In this document: piece after piece, positions 24,258 through 36,800 of the stretch
Layout: each line of letters starts with the position of its first letter
Numbering within the stretch: the first letter of the stretch is position 1
Assembly (NCBI GenBank): GCA_933228895.1
Contig: OW121856.1
Location: 20,167,805-20,231,804 of the forward strand
Length of the DNA: 64,000 bases
Direction: 5' to 3'
DNA from: Platycnemis pennipes
Taxonomy: Eukaryota > Arthropoda > Insecta > Odonata > Platycnemididae
Notes under the pieces: generated by a model
Seen by the model: only the letters and a program-made list of their open reading frames with translations
Database searches by the model: none
Told to the model about the DNA's origin: nothing
Translations under genes and position numbers: made by a program

Positions 24258-26285
24258 GAGCGTGGATATGCGGCAGTTGTTTACTTACGTTCTGTCTCTC
24301 CAAGCGGCGGAATAAATGTGCATTTTCTGTCGGCTAAGACTAAAGTTGCCCCCATGAAAACTATCTCTGTTCCAAAACTGGAATTATGTGGAGCTCTTCT
24401 TTTAGCCAAGCTTATGCGCCGAATAAATGACACGCTCACTAATCGAAATGTTCGTGTGTTAATGAGAGCATGGACCGATTCAACTATCGTTTTGTCGTGG
24501 TTGAACATACCTCCTCATTCACTTAAAACTTTTGTTGCTAATAGAATTGTAGAAATTTTAGAAGTATTACCCGTTTCCTCATGGAAGCATATTTCTACTG
24601 ATATAAATCCGGCCGATCCCGCCTCGAGAGGCTTAATGCCGTCGGAATTAATTAAGTGTCAGTTTTTGAACGGGCCGACTTTTCTCAAACTCTCAGAATG
24701 TGATTGGTCGACGGGACGATATTGTCCACAAGATAGCAACTCTATACCGGAGATAAAATCGCCGATAACTACTATGGGGATGACTCAAACTAATGAGAGA
24801 CCATCCAAATGGATTGAGAAATTTTCGTCATTTATTCGTCTTATTCGTGTTACTGCCTTCATGTTAAGATTTTATTCTGCTTGCAAAGGAACGCGTCACG
24901 CTATTGGCACTCCTATATCTTCAAAGGAATGGACAGCTGCGCTGTCATGCGTTGTAAAAATAGTTCAAAGGGTTCATTTTCTTGATTTAATTGAATCAAT
25001 AAATAAAAACCGCCGACTCTCTAATCCTATGAGTCGCCTTCGCCCCTTTGTGGATCCGAGCGGCCTTATCCGAGTCGGTGGTCGTTTGCATTATGCAACT
25101 CTCCCTCAATGCGCTCGCCAACCGATCCTATTGCCCAAGGATGAGCATTTTTCTAGATTAATTGTGCGACATTATCACTTGGCATCCCTTCATGGAGGGC
25201 CTAGAGCTGTCGAAGCACTAGTCTCTAGGCAATTTTGGATTATATCCGCAAGAGTGGTAATTCGTTCGGAGATTGCTAAATGTGTGATCTGCTCACGGTA
25301 CCGGGGTAAAACCACGCAACCCGTTATGGATGAATTGCCTGCATCAAGAGTCATTCCTCAGGAAGCTTTTGCTCAAGTGGGGGTCGATTACGGCGGAGCA
25401 TTGATGTTTAAGACGAGCATTCGTCGTAATGCGGCTATTGCCAAAGCGTACATTTGTTTATTTATTTGTTTGGTAACAAAATCCGTTCATCTCGAATTGG
25501 TAACGTCTCTGTCAACTCCCGCCTTTATTGCGGCTTTTCAACGATTCATTTCAAGGCGCGGAATACCCAACGTTATTTATTCCGATTGTGGCACGAATTT
25601 TGTCGGTGCGGATAAATTCTTGACCGATTTATATCGACTAATTCGCTCTGGACCTCATAAGGAAGCTCTCAGCTCCCTTTATCCCGAGAATGCCATAGAA
25701 TGGCGATTTAATCCGCCCGCGGCACCGCATTTCGGCGGAATTTGGGAAGCCGGGATAAAGTCTGTTAAATACCACCTTAGGAGAGTGGCTCAGGGGCATG
25801 CTCTCACTTTTGAGGAGTTCGCGACTTTGTTATGTCAAATCGAGGCCATTTTAAATTCGCGCCCGCTAGTAGCTTTATCGACAGACCCATCTGAGACGGA
25901 TTGCTTGACACCGGGGCATTTTCTGGTCGGTAGGCCCGTGTTAACCTTGCCTTTGCCAGTAAATGACGAAATGATACCACTTCCCCAGCGATATCAATTA
26001 ATAAGGCAAATTTCCCGCCAATTTTGGCGAAGATGGTCCTGGGAGTATTTACATACTCTACAGCAGAGAAGCAAGTGGACCAAGGATGGATCCACAATTT
26101 CAATCGGGGAACTTGTTTTGATTAAGGACCGCAACTCTTCACCGTCTCAGTGGACCTTGGGTCGTGTCACTCGCCTGTTTCCGGGCTCCCTTGGAGAGGC
26201 AAGAGTGGCCGAATTAAAGACGGGGTCGGGTATTCTAGTGCGGCCCGTGGTGCGATTGGTACCTTTACCTATCTCACCCCAGTAA
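24258..26285 (+). pseudogene. BEL/Pao RNase H and integrase
   Basis: This long in-frame continuation has its first ATG at 24318. It carries RNase H sequence (PKLELCGALLLAKL; DSTIVLSWL), an integrase zinc-binding H-H-C-C region near 25145-25300 (RHYHLASLHGG ... CVICSRYRG) and the integrase core. The core aspartates are at VGVDYGG near 25381 and YSDCGTNFVGA near 25580, with the glutamate in GGIWEAGIKSV near 25735. It ends a short distance before the 3' LTR; no envelope-like frame follows. This module alone looks intact. Confidence 0.85.
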
Positions 26286-26447
26286 ACCCACAGGATTTTT
26301 TTTTGATTTCATTATTATTTATTATTTCCTTTAATTTTGTATTCCTTTTCCTGTCTTCCCCGTTTTTGCTTCGTTTGTTTTGTATATTATTTTTGCTTCT
26401 TTCTTTCCCTTTTTTTTTGTGAATCTAAGTGATTCACGGCGGGCGGG

Positions 26448-26890
26448 ATGTTCGCACGAGGACTGGCCACTTTTTTTTGTTCTTTTGATTTCCCTCCCTC
26501 TGTTCCCGTTTTTGCCGTGGCAAGTGTCCGCGACCGTGTTTTGTTTCATGAGTAAGATTTTGGCCGTTAAGGGCGCTCAAGGGGGAGGGAGAGATTTGTG
26601 TGGGCTAGGCCCAGGAGACAAGAGACCTGTGCGAGCGAGTGAACGGACCAGTGACCTGCCTGAACGGCATGCATGTATGAATGTGTGAGTGACCAAGCCG
26701 ATCCTCGGAAGACGTCGGACAAGGTATGCGAGCGCAAGCCCGGCAATTTCCTTCTCTTTCACCCCCTTTATTAAGTGACAGTTTTTTCGTTAGTTTTTCG
26801 TTTGTTCCGTTAAAGGCCAGCCTCCTTGCTTTATTTTACCCCTGTGGGGCCTTATTTGTCTGGGGGCATCACGGCAACGGGCGCGAACAT
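26448..26890 (+). repeat. 3' LTR of the BEL/Pao element
   Basis: Same length as the 5' LTR and nearly identical. A G-rich tract (GGCGGGCGGG) immediately precedes it and is the likely polypurine-tract region. The right flank starts GATGA, matching the sequence before the 5' LTR. Confidence 0.9.
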
Positions 26891-27498
26891 GATGACTAAA
26901 TAGCACACTTCATACTGTCCACGCAATACGTATATAGATTCGAGTTTGAGGCTTTATATTTCAAAAACAGAAGAAGCGACATTCAACCAGAGCAAATCAG
27001 CATGCAGAAAGTTTAGTCCCATGTTTAATGCAGGTAATAGACATTGCAGTGACAATGGAAAATGAGCCCTTTTAAGTTGCAGCATCACTTATTAATAATT
27101 AACACAGTTTTTTTAAGCTAAAACTCAATTGCACAGCTGGTGACCTTCTATACCCTGCCATATGCCCTTGAGGTGGCTTGCCCCACTGTATCACACATTA
27201 AAAATAAGTTTAATAACCACTGAAAACACATAACAGATGATCACACAGAACAAAATTGAGAAAAGGAAAAGAAAATATTTAGTAGTTCGATAATCCTGGC
27301 CCATCACAGCGTGAATTATTGGCATAAGTCAGGGAGCGCAAAGACATGACAAGGACTGAAGGAAATACAATTACTTAGTTTAGGAAAACACAAAGAACAA
27401 CAACATTACACAATAGTGCACAATTTTCCACTGATTTCCATACTTTCACTTCCTGGGCCAACACTGGGGCTTGAATGATTTCCCTTAACTACTCTCAC
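26891..27498 (-). other. Start of the last ANAPC5 intron
   Basis: AT-rich, no coding signal recognised. A good-looking acceptor (a pyrimidine run ending TTCCTTCAG near 27352) exists, but all three frames after it close within a few dozen codons and none resembles the APC5 C-terminus. Confidence 0.5.
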
Positions 27499-27801
27499 CT
27501 GCTGTATGAGGATGTCCTTCAGCAGGGAAATACTCTCCACCTTCTCCGCATCCATCTTCACTCCCTCCAGCACCTTGCTGCACTCCTCCACCACCCCTCT
27601 CCTCCGCACCCTGCCCTGCGCCACATCCTCCCCCCCTTCCACACCCGACTGCATCGGCACCCAAGTGGCGCTCGCTGCCAACTTGCACTGCACCAGCACC
27701 ATCATGGCCTTGGCCCTCATGCACCGACTACCATGTGACAAAATCACTGGCAAGCACTGCTCAAGCACACCCAATGCCTGCGAGGCCAGTCCCATTTTGA
27801 G
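27499..27801 (-). CDS. ANAPC5: ANAPC5 exon 8 of 8 visible
   Basis: 303 nt, phase 0. It begins LKMGLASQALGVLEQCLPVI and continues MRAKAMMVLVQCKLAAS, matching human 'ALSLLHMAIEPIL ... RAMFLVAKCQVASA'. An insert rich in Gly, Glu and Arg follows, then ECSKVLEGVKMDAEK and LLKDILIQQ, up to the donor CAG/GTGAGA at 27498. Reading through the donor would give a short unrelated tail ending at 27406. Because APC5 proteins continue about 40 residues with a last TPR helix, I prefer splicing to an unseen exon. Confidence 0.88.
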
Positions 27802-30800
27802 CTGCAGCAGAAACCAAATACGTAGTGCTTTTCAATTATTGAATTCATACAATCTTTGAAAAAAATCATACATGATTATGTACAGGCCATTACTAAAATA
27901 ACACTCAAATACCGAGTCACAATGCTGAAGAGGGAGAACAATGATTAACTACCCTATGAACCTAAACCCCAAGTCACTTTCTCAAATTAATTAATATCAA
28001 GCACCGGAGTAATAAATGAATAATTTTTGCATATGGACTAGGACAAGTACAAAATTTGAGTTATACTGGCACATATGTATCTGTAAAATGAAAAATAATA
28101 ATTTAAATAACAATAGGCTGTCAATACCCATTAACTACAAAATGATGCTTGGTTAAGACATGAATAACCACCAGGGGTCCACCCAAGGGTAGTTATCGTC
28201 GGTTGGGTTAAATCTCACTAAACCTACTGATTTGTGAAATTCAAAAGATTCAAATTAGGGCCAGTTCCTTCCTCTGTGACACCCATAGTTTCCCAGAAAG
28301 ATCTGGTGCCCATAAAATATATCAAATTACTTGTGAAATTGAAATGCTGCACACCTTTACGGTGGCTTGCAGGGTATTGTGTAGATATAGATGAAAACCA
28401 CATTAGCCATCTTTCAGGTAGGTCTTCAAACTCCAGTGATGGAAATTTCAACAAATATTAAGCAGGGCAAAAGAATTTTCAGGTATTTGAAGCTTTTTGT
28501 CTCGTAACAGCCCAATGTTTCATGACCTGTGCTGGTCACTTCTTCAAGGGAATTTCCACTGCTGATGTTGCTCAGTAGTTATGTCATTCTTGGTGCTTAA
28601 GAGGGCGAGGAGGAATGGGGGGGATGGGTCCCATCTGTGGCTGATTTGAGGCCACCATCCCTTTCGAAATTTCCTTTGTTCTTCCTCATCGCAATGGCCT
28701 CACGTACTGGCCTGTGTTTGAATTTTTCAACCTTGGCGATGATTCTGGTTCTTCCAAAGTATCACGTGTCCAAAGTCTACATGTTCTGCATCCGGGGACT
28801 TCAATGTTTGCCCCAGTCAGATGTTCCCCAGGAGGTGTTCTTCTAGTCAAGTTTTCACCGAGTGTCCAGTCTCACCAATATATTTATTTCCGACAGTTCA
28901 GCGGGGAACTTCGAGGGTTTTCTTCTCCTCTTAAATGTTTCTTAACTTCCCTGATATCATCGTAGATGTCTTCCACTTCTCTATCTTTGTGTTCCATATT
29001 AGGCATGTAAACCTGCACCAATACAGTATCTAAAGCTTTGGCCTCGATCTTCACCCTTATCCTTTCAATGTACTGGAGAAAGCTCTTCATGGGCCTTCAG
29101 GCCCTCTTTCTAACTATTATCCCTACTTTAGCATTACCATTTAATGATATCATATGTATAATCCTGTAGCTTTCAATCCAGAAGTCTTCTTTGGGCCACT
29201 TCATTTCACTGATTCCTAATACGTCGAGGTCCATTCTTTGCATTTCCACCTTCAGGTTCTCCAGCCATCTGTAGGTCCGAAGCGATATCACATTCCATGT
29301 TCCTACACTAAAATGTTTATCACATTTGACTGATGTCCTCTCTTGGGTAGTCCCTGCCCCGAGATCCGAAAGGGGGACTATTTTACTCAAGAGGGTTTCA
29401 TCACGTCTCGATAAAAAGAAAAAGCCAGCCCTGGTGGTGGCAGGGTAAATCCCTCACCTGTCAATCCAAGGGTCGCGAGTTCAAATTCCACCCAGGGAGG
29501 ATTTTCACTTCCTGGAGCATGAATATCTGTGCTTATGTATTTGCTAATACGTAGTTAAAGAGCTCAATGTAAAGAGCATCTGTGTTGTTTTTGGGTTAAT
29601 GAAAAATAAAAAAGAGTGGAATGGCTGCGACTCTTCAGGATAATAATGTGGTGGTTTCCCCTGGCCTTCTACATCACAGTACTACAGCTGTTCAAGTAAA
29701 TGTTACCACCCCTTTAATGAAATGGATGTCACTGTACCAACCACTGTGGTCTACACCTTCACTCATATGAAGATGAGCTGCTGCTTTCACCTCTGGTTGA
29801 TGGAATGCATAATTGTTGGCAGCCCCAATCATCTCCAGAGAGTCCTGTCTCCAAGTCACGGCATCTTCGCAGGTTCTGCATAACATAAAAGCCTACCTAT
29901 TCCCACATATGACACAGAACATAGAATTTGATGTAATTGAAAGTGGATACGATCACGAGTAAATGAAATGTTCGAAATTTTGATTTTTAATTGCAATCTC
30001 ATTAGAACATTTTCACCACTCACAATAAATAACCCAAACTATAGCTGAGGGGTAATTACCTTTAATTACAACGACAATTCTATATAGCAAGTGATTTTTC
30101 AGTTCCCGAGGGCTCTTGCTACATAGAGCTTCCATTGCAGTTCTTTTAATTACCAAAGCTGTTGATTATTTCAATTTTTAATCAAAATTATTGTTCCACA
30201 TAGATATTAAAAGATCCTTATTGTATCATGTACAATTTACAATTTTTAAAGAATGAGAAAAACATTGTTTTAACAGGTCTCCTGATAGACGACAATATAT
30301 TGTCATGTGGCACTCAAAGGGTTAAATGAACTAATGCATTTCATGAAGCCAAATCATTATAAGCAAAAACCAACCTGAAGGTTTGCCATGACTACACCAG
30401 CATTGGCAGAGAGATGCTCCAGATGGTAGTGGTGAGCCAAGGACAAGGCTCTTGTGAGGTGAGTGATGGCCGCCCTGGAGTTGACCTCAAAGTTGGCCTC
30501 AGCAAGCAATACGAGGGCCCTCACAGGCACCACAGGCAGTGGCTGGGGGGCCCGTGGAAGAGATCGAGTCCCATCAGGCTGCGCCGACTTGTGGATGCAG
30601 CCTGAACTCAATTTAGCGGCCCCAGCCATGGAGTCCTTATCCCTGGCCAAATCATCCACACTGCTCTTCTCTATCCACTGCTGACATTGATCGACTACTT
30701 TCTCTGCAAGGGCATGAACATTAAGATGCTCCCCTTTGGCAACATACAGTTCAATCATTCTGTGGAAAAAATTGGTACAGAAGTAATTAATAACACATAT

Positions 30801-33800
30801 ATACTTTATGAATAAAGTGACCTACTATACTTTATGAAAGAAATGAACTGACGTGAACGTGTTGGAAAAGTATAGGCAATTTTCTAGTGAATAATCATTG
30901 ACTTATTGACTGATTTTAATATGGATAACAACTCTGGAGAAGATGAGAGTTATAACTGAAAACAAAGCAAGTAACATTGTGGAAGTAGAAATGACTAGGG
31001 AACACAGTTCCAGAAGACGAAGTGCTAAGTAAGGACTGCAGAGACATTGAAAAATGTGGAAAACAGTGGTTCAGACCATTCAACCTCTCATTTTTTCAAG
31101 CAATTTTATCTGCGCAAAAACTAAGCCAATCCCAAACAAATCAACATCAAATCGCAACAGATTTCATCAATATCTTTAATGACGTGAGTTACAGACACAG
31201 TGGTACTATTGGGTTGCAGCTGCTAAAACAGCTGAGGTTATACCAAACCTAAGATCTTAACCCAAAATACAAACACAACATCAGTTCCTAGAGAGACCTT
31301 TGGTACACCAGGCCAGTACATTAACAACCTGGCTTTACTGGCCAGCTCTCTTCATAAAAAAGTAATCAAATAAAACAATGGTGTGCAAAAGATTGATGTA
31401 CAAGTAAAAATACATAGGAATTTGTGACAGATGTACTGCACAGACTAGCATTCCATTACACTAGATGGAATTGATCATGCTGCAAATGAACTCATTATTA
31501 CTGTCAAGAGAAGAATAATACCAAGATACATCAAGAAGAAAATTATTTTCCCTATATATACAAGGAAAAAAAAAGATACCAAAATTATTTAATAAAAATT
31601 GATAAGGAACAATACCAGAAGAATGGAAACAAATCAGAGGTTCTAATCAAAAACTAATTTGGATTTATGACTTTTAATTGAACAGAGAATGTTCTCTGCA
31701 TATCGGGTTCTGTGTCTGCGTATGTTGACAAGGGGTGACAACAATTTTGCTAGCCGTCCTGCTAGCGTCTTCAGGTCAAAGGTCAAAACTGTTGTCACCC
31801 CTAGTCAACATACATGGATGCAGAACCAGATATGCAGAGAACATCTGAACGATGCCGCAGAAACCTTCGCACCAATGAAGAGAGAATGCTAAAAACAAAC
31901 CAAAATTTGTTGTACTTGAAGATTAAAACAGAGCTATTGATAATATCTGGAAAAAAATTTATCTGTGGAAAATACAGAAGTAACACAAAGAAAGACAACC
32001 ACAACCCAGATAAACCTTCCATATATATACAGTTGAGCACCCTTAATCCGGGAACCCCTAATCCGGGAGCACCTATAATCCGGCAATTTTGCCATGACTA
32101 TCTGGTACTTAGCGGAAAATGCCGAAACATTTTTAACCGGAACATTGCTTCATAACCTGCCGAGATATTATTCTTATATTAATACCGAGATACCATTCTT
32201 AACGTTAATTTTCCCATTTCGAGAATCAGAATAATTTAAACATATTAATTTCTGGTACTTCGCCTACACTGGAATTATTCTGGAACTTGAAATAAACATA
32301 TAAATTGGACGACATCGCCGAGACGGAATTATACGACTAATTTACAGATCGGCCACTTTCAATGGCGCGCGCATTTTTGATTGACCACTAGACCTAATTT
32401 GATAAAATTATTGTTTATATTCTAATATTTCACGCAAAACATGTGTCATCCATACAGTTGTGGCAACAGCACAAAACGTTAACCATCGCAGAAAAAGTGC
32501 AAGTTGTGAAAAATCTTGATGCCGTTGCATCAGTAAAGCGTTTGACTGAAACATACTACGTGGGATCTTCAACAATATAGCACATTAAGAAGCTGAAAGA
32601 GAGAAATCATCAAAATTTTACTGTTAAAGTGACACGAAGAAGTAGATAACAGAGAGGAAAACTATTAAAGAAGATTTAAGTGCTGATTTAGATAGCCGGG
32701 TTTTGATTGTGTCGGAGTGAAGGCCGTTAGTATTTCTGGCCAAATGCTAATGGAGCAGGATAAACTCTTTTAGAAATAGACGTGATTCGGGAAATTTCAC
32801 GTGCAGGCAATAGCATTTCACCGTCCGTTCTAAAAACACGCGTGGTTTAAATTTTGGACTGCTTTAAGGTTTGATGTAGACGAAATAATTGGGGATTTAA
32901 AAAAAGTTCATGTTTCTGAGGATAAAAATATGATGATGGAGTTTGCAAACATCATCCATAACCCTGAATTAAAGGAAATGGAATTGGTAAATTTAGACGA
33001 TAGGATAGTTAGCGGCCACGATATTCTCACCACACAACATATCATAGATGATGAAATCATTGAAATGGTAATTAATAGCAATAAATCTGAGTCGGGATGA
33101 CGATGATCAGCCTGAAATTGTTGAAGGAAGACTACTCTTGATGATGGTCTTTAAAGAATAATCCAGTCCGGTCGCCCGCGGCGACGTAGTGATGGGCGTA
33201 CACACGACACTCACGCGTTGGCATCACGCTGAATCAGCTGATAACAAATCGAGCGCGGTAGGAAGTTATGTTACGCAAATTACAGCGTAAGAAATATCAT
33301 TTTTTATACCCTTTTCCAATAACAATATGTAACTTTTATATGTGCAGCAATATGCACAATGCTTAGATTCCGTTATTTTCATTCACTCCGCAACTTCGAT
33401 AATTTTAAATAATAACTTTGTGTATTAAGAAACCATTTCCTTCTGATTATTCTCAGTAACTCTTTTTACAATAATGTCCAGTAAATGGCAAACGAATATA
33501 TTTTGTTATAAATAATTGACTCCTTTCAATGAAAACATCCCGGACGTCAGAAATAGACTAGTTGCCATGCATGACCCATAGTCCGGCAAAATCCCTAATC
33601 CGGCATCACTTCGGTCCCGACTGTGCCGGATTAAAGATGCTCAACTGTATATAGAAAAATATACGTACAGTAGAACCTCACTTATGAAACTTTCAGCAGA
33701 AAACCAAAAAAAAGTGAGGAAGTTTTATATCATACCAGAGGTTTCACAGCAAGGGCACATTCTAAGAGTGTTTATTGTCAGTCCATCTTCTACAAATAAG

Positions 33801-36800
33801 CACCAGCTTATGCAGTTTCTTAGCACTGTGTTCAATGTCGATTCAGGTGAGGAGAGTTCTTTAGCAATTTCTGTTTTCTTCATATGAAAATGTTTTTCTG
33901 TGAAATTTATCATTTCTACTTTTTCCTTCAAATAAAGAAACTTCCTTTTAATTCCTGGTGCCATTTTTATGAGTTTCTACGTGCAGTTCATACAACAGTG
34001 GTAAGTAATGGCTGCAGTCGATGTTGAAACCAGAAGTGAAAATTAGAATTAACATCCGATAAGTACTGTGGAGGCAATTAAGTCGGAATTGTAGGTCCGG
34101 GCCTTTTGATGGTGAAAGAAAAGAAGTTTTCTTTAACTAGCAATATCCTTATAAAGAACACAACTCTTCAGTCAAGGTAGACGTGATGTAGTCTTCAACC
34201 TCAGAGAAAATAAGTCCACCCACTCAGGGATGGGTAGCAGCTCAAGTGATTTTCAATTTAAGGATTCTTTCAAATGCTTTTTAAATTTTGATGAAAAATG
34301 ATGTTAAACTAAAATAAATACATGTTTTCATAATTAAAAGCTTACCTGCATTATCCAAAAAAAAACTTTGCCCCACCTAGTCGACCAAACAAATGAAGCT
34401 CAATATACATAACCAGACAAGATTGTTGAAGATGTGAATACTTACGGGCAAATAATTCATCCAAAGAACTTCTCGGATGTATCTTAATTGTTGAATTGTT
34501 GAGTTCAAGATATTTCTTAATCTTATTTATTTCATATCAATGATAACAGTATCCATACCAATGAAAGAGCTTTATAGGAAGTAAAAATCACTTTCAACAA
34601 TTACTCAAACTGAATAGAAGAGAGTGATTGTAGAACTTATTATCACAGTAAGGAATAAAAAAATTGGAGAGAAGAGAGATGCAATGTGAATTATAGGTCG
34701 ACAAAAGTAAGGTACAAGTAAGGTCTTTCAAAGCCTTAGTCTACATTTTAAAATATGCAAAATAATAATAAAAATTGATTCCAAGAATGAAAAATGTAAG
34801 TATGGCAGTGACTGGATGGTGCTGAATCATAAGAGTGGCCAACTTCAGACAAAATTAGCTCAACTTGAAATGGTAGATGTCAATTGTCAGCAACTACAAT
34901 AAATTTGGGAAAATAAATAATTTGGTGCCTCCCCAGCACCACTATGGAGGTTCAAAAGCTGTACAACTGAGGCTTAAAAGAAATTCAGATCATACCTCAG
35001 CTTGCTTTCCCAAGGGTCAAGGGATGCCATTGACTTGGCAGCCTGCTCAGCAATGTGCCACTGACAGTTGTACAGTGCACGAATGAAAGTTAGCAGCTGC
35101 TCGCTCAGCATCCAGTGATCAGAAAGGGATCCACGGGGAAATTTCTCCCTTGCCAGCTGCAGGATCACCAGAGCCAAACTGTATTCCCCCTTGAAACAAA
35201 ATGAGGCCACAAATATTAAAATGAAGGACTTTAAATCATCCAACAACCCTCAAACAAACAGCACATCATAATAACTGCTAAACAGAAAACTTTCACACAC
35301 ATATAGCAACGTTTCTTTTCCAATCTAGTGGTTCCACAACGTTAAGCCTCAAATGTTAAACTGCGAGAAAACTTTCCTGGTCGAATCTACTATTTTACTA
35401 GCCATCTTAATTTATAATTCAGCCATCAATGACAAGGAATTATGCTAAAAACCAAATCACACAGCAATATGATACAAAAAGTAGAGTACACTTACACAAT
35501 TGGTGATGTAGGACATAAATTCGCTCACTATATATAAGGAGCACTCATAAAAACCAATGTGCTTTTTTCTGCTTCCCTTTAATCATCTATCAAAGTTAAG
35601 AGTTGGGGAGAAGGGGAACCATTAAGCACCTGTAACAATCAATCAGTAAATGCTGAACTTCATAAGGTTAAAAATGGAACAATAAGATTTTGTCACCAAT
35701 GCGATATCATTAGTGTCGATCGAAAAAAGAAAGACAATATAGCATTAAGAGAAACAACCACACATTATAGTGACAAAATTCCTCATGCTTTTCTCAAAGG
35801 GTTAACAATGGAAAAAAAGCACTCACTATGGTGATACTCTTACCGTACTGGGCTTCACCATTTCAAAATGTATGAAATGTAATTAATTAAGGTCATTTAA
35901 TAAAATTTTGCTTGAAAATGTAAAGCAAAAAAGAGATTTGACTTGGCTGGCAGATGGAGTCACTCTTTCACTGATAAACCGTTGGCTGTTACATCTACAC
36001 CTGTCTATTATTATCATCATTTCACCCAGCTGCAAGTGCTTACCTCAGTAAGTTAGTGAAATTTGGATCAATTTATGACCAGTTAATTGTGGAAACCACA
36101 GTCATATTTGTCTGAGTGGAATTACAAAGTTTCTCCTACCATTCATTATCAGGGCGGCTACTGATAACCAATTTTCAAATTCCCTGACTTTTCCCTGATG
36201 GCTTTACCAATTTCCCTGACCAATCGGCAAAAGGTCTCCTATTATTGGAATAATTTATTTTTGCGGAATGAAATTTTCGTCAAAACTCGGAAAATGTTAA
36301 AAGCTGAAATCAATACATTAAAAACTATAAGAATGAAAAAATATATTGAACATCCACCCTAATGAAAAACTATATTAAACCTTCACAAGTTAAGCCCTCA
36401 CACAAATTGTACACACTTTTAACACGTTTTTCGAGGCCGCGTATCCGTGGCCGTGTATGTTTCCTTCAGTAAAATTACAAATTGAAAATGCCTAATTCTT
36501 CAAGGAAGAGGTGGCGTTTTGTGGTAGTTCTGGGAAGTTGAAGATTACTGAAAAGGCATCGAAGGGAAACAACTTTGTACAGTGGAATCCCGGTATAACG
36601 AGTGCTCATAATCCCTCGGAAATCACTCGCTAAATCGAGCGCTCGTTATATCCGATGGTGTTGAAAAAACCCACCTAATTCTCATAGTCGTTCGTATTTA
36701 GTTTTTCTTTTGTTTCCGTGGTATTTGACGAAGGTAAACAGCAAAAAAGTCATTTCAGACACAATCTGGTAGAATATCAACATATTTCATGAAAGAAACA

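Larger units (their letters stand above)
20531..26890 (+). mobile_element. BEL/Pao-type LTR retrotransposon, recent but coding-defective
   Basis: Two 443-bp LTRs (20531-20973 and 26448-26890) flank a Gag-protease-RT-RNase H-integrase coding region in the order typical of BEL/Pao. The LTRs end in an 8-bp inverted repeat (ATGTTCGC / GCGAACAT). The outer flanks share GATG(A), a target-site duplication of 4 bp, or 5 bp if the first A is not counted as LTR. By eye the LTRs differ at only about three positions, implying a young insertion. The internal frame is nevertheless interrupted three times. It lies left of the last visible ANAPC5 exon and antisense to that gene. If the missing last exon is further left, the element is in the last intron. 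Confidence 0.9.

Noticed and set aside
27300..27352. Last ANAPC5 exon after the acceptor ending TTCCTTCAG
   Set aside because: The required phase hits a stop after eight codons and no frame resembles the APC5 C-terminus.
27475..27859. Plus-strand proteins across 27.5-27.9 kb
   Set aside because: They are antisense shadows of the GC-rich ANAPC5 exon.
29430..29500. Functional tRNA gene
   Set aside because: A- and B-box-like words are present, but a full cloverleaf is not, and the sequence continues into a SINE body with an A-rich tail.
30414..30684. Plus-strand proteins at 30.4-30.7 kb
   Set aside because: Antisense shadows of the ANAPC5 exon at 30375-30759.
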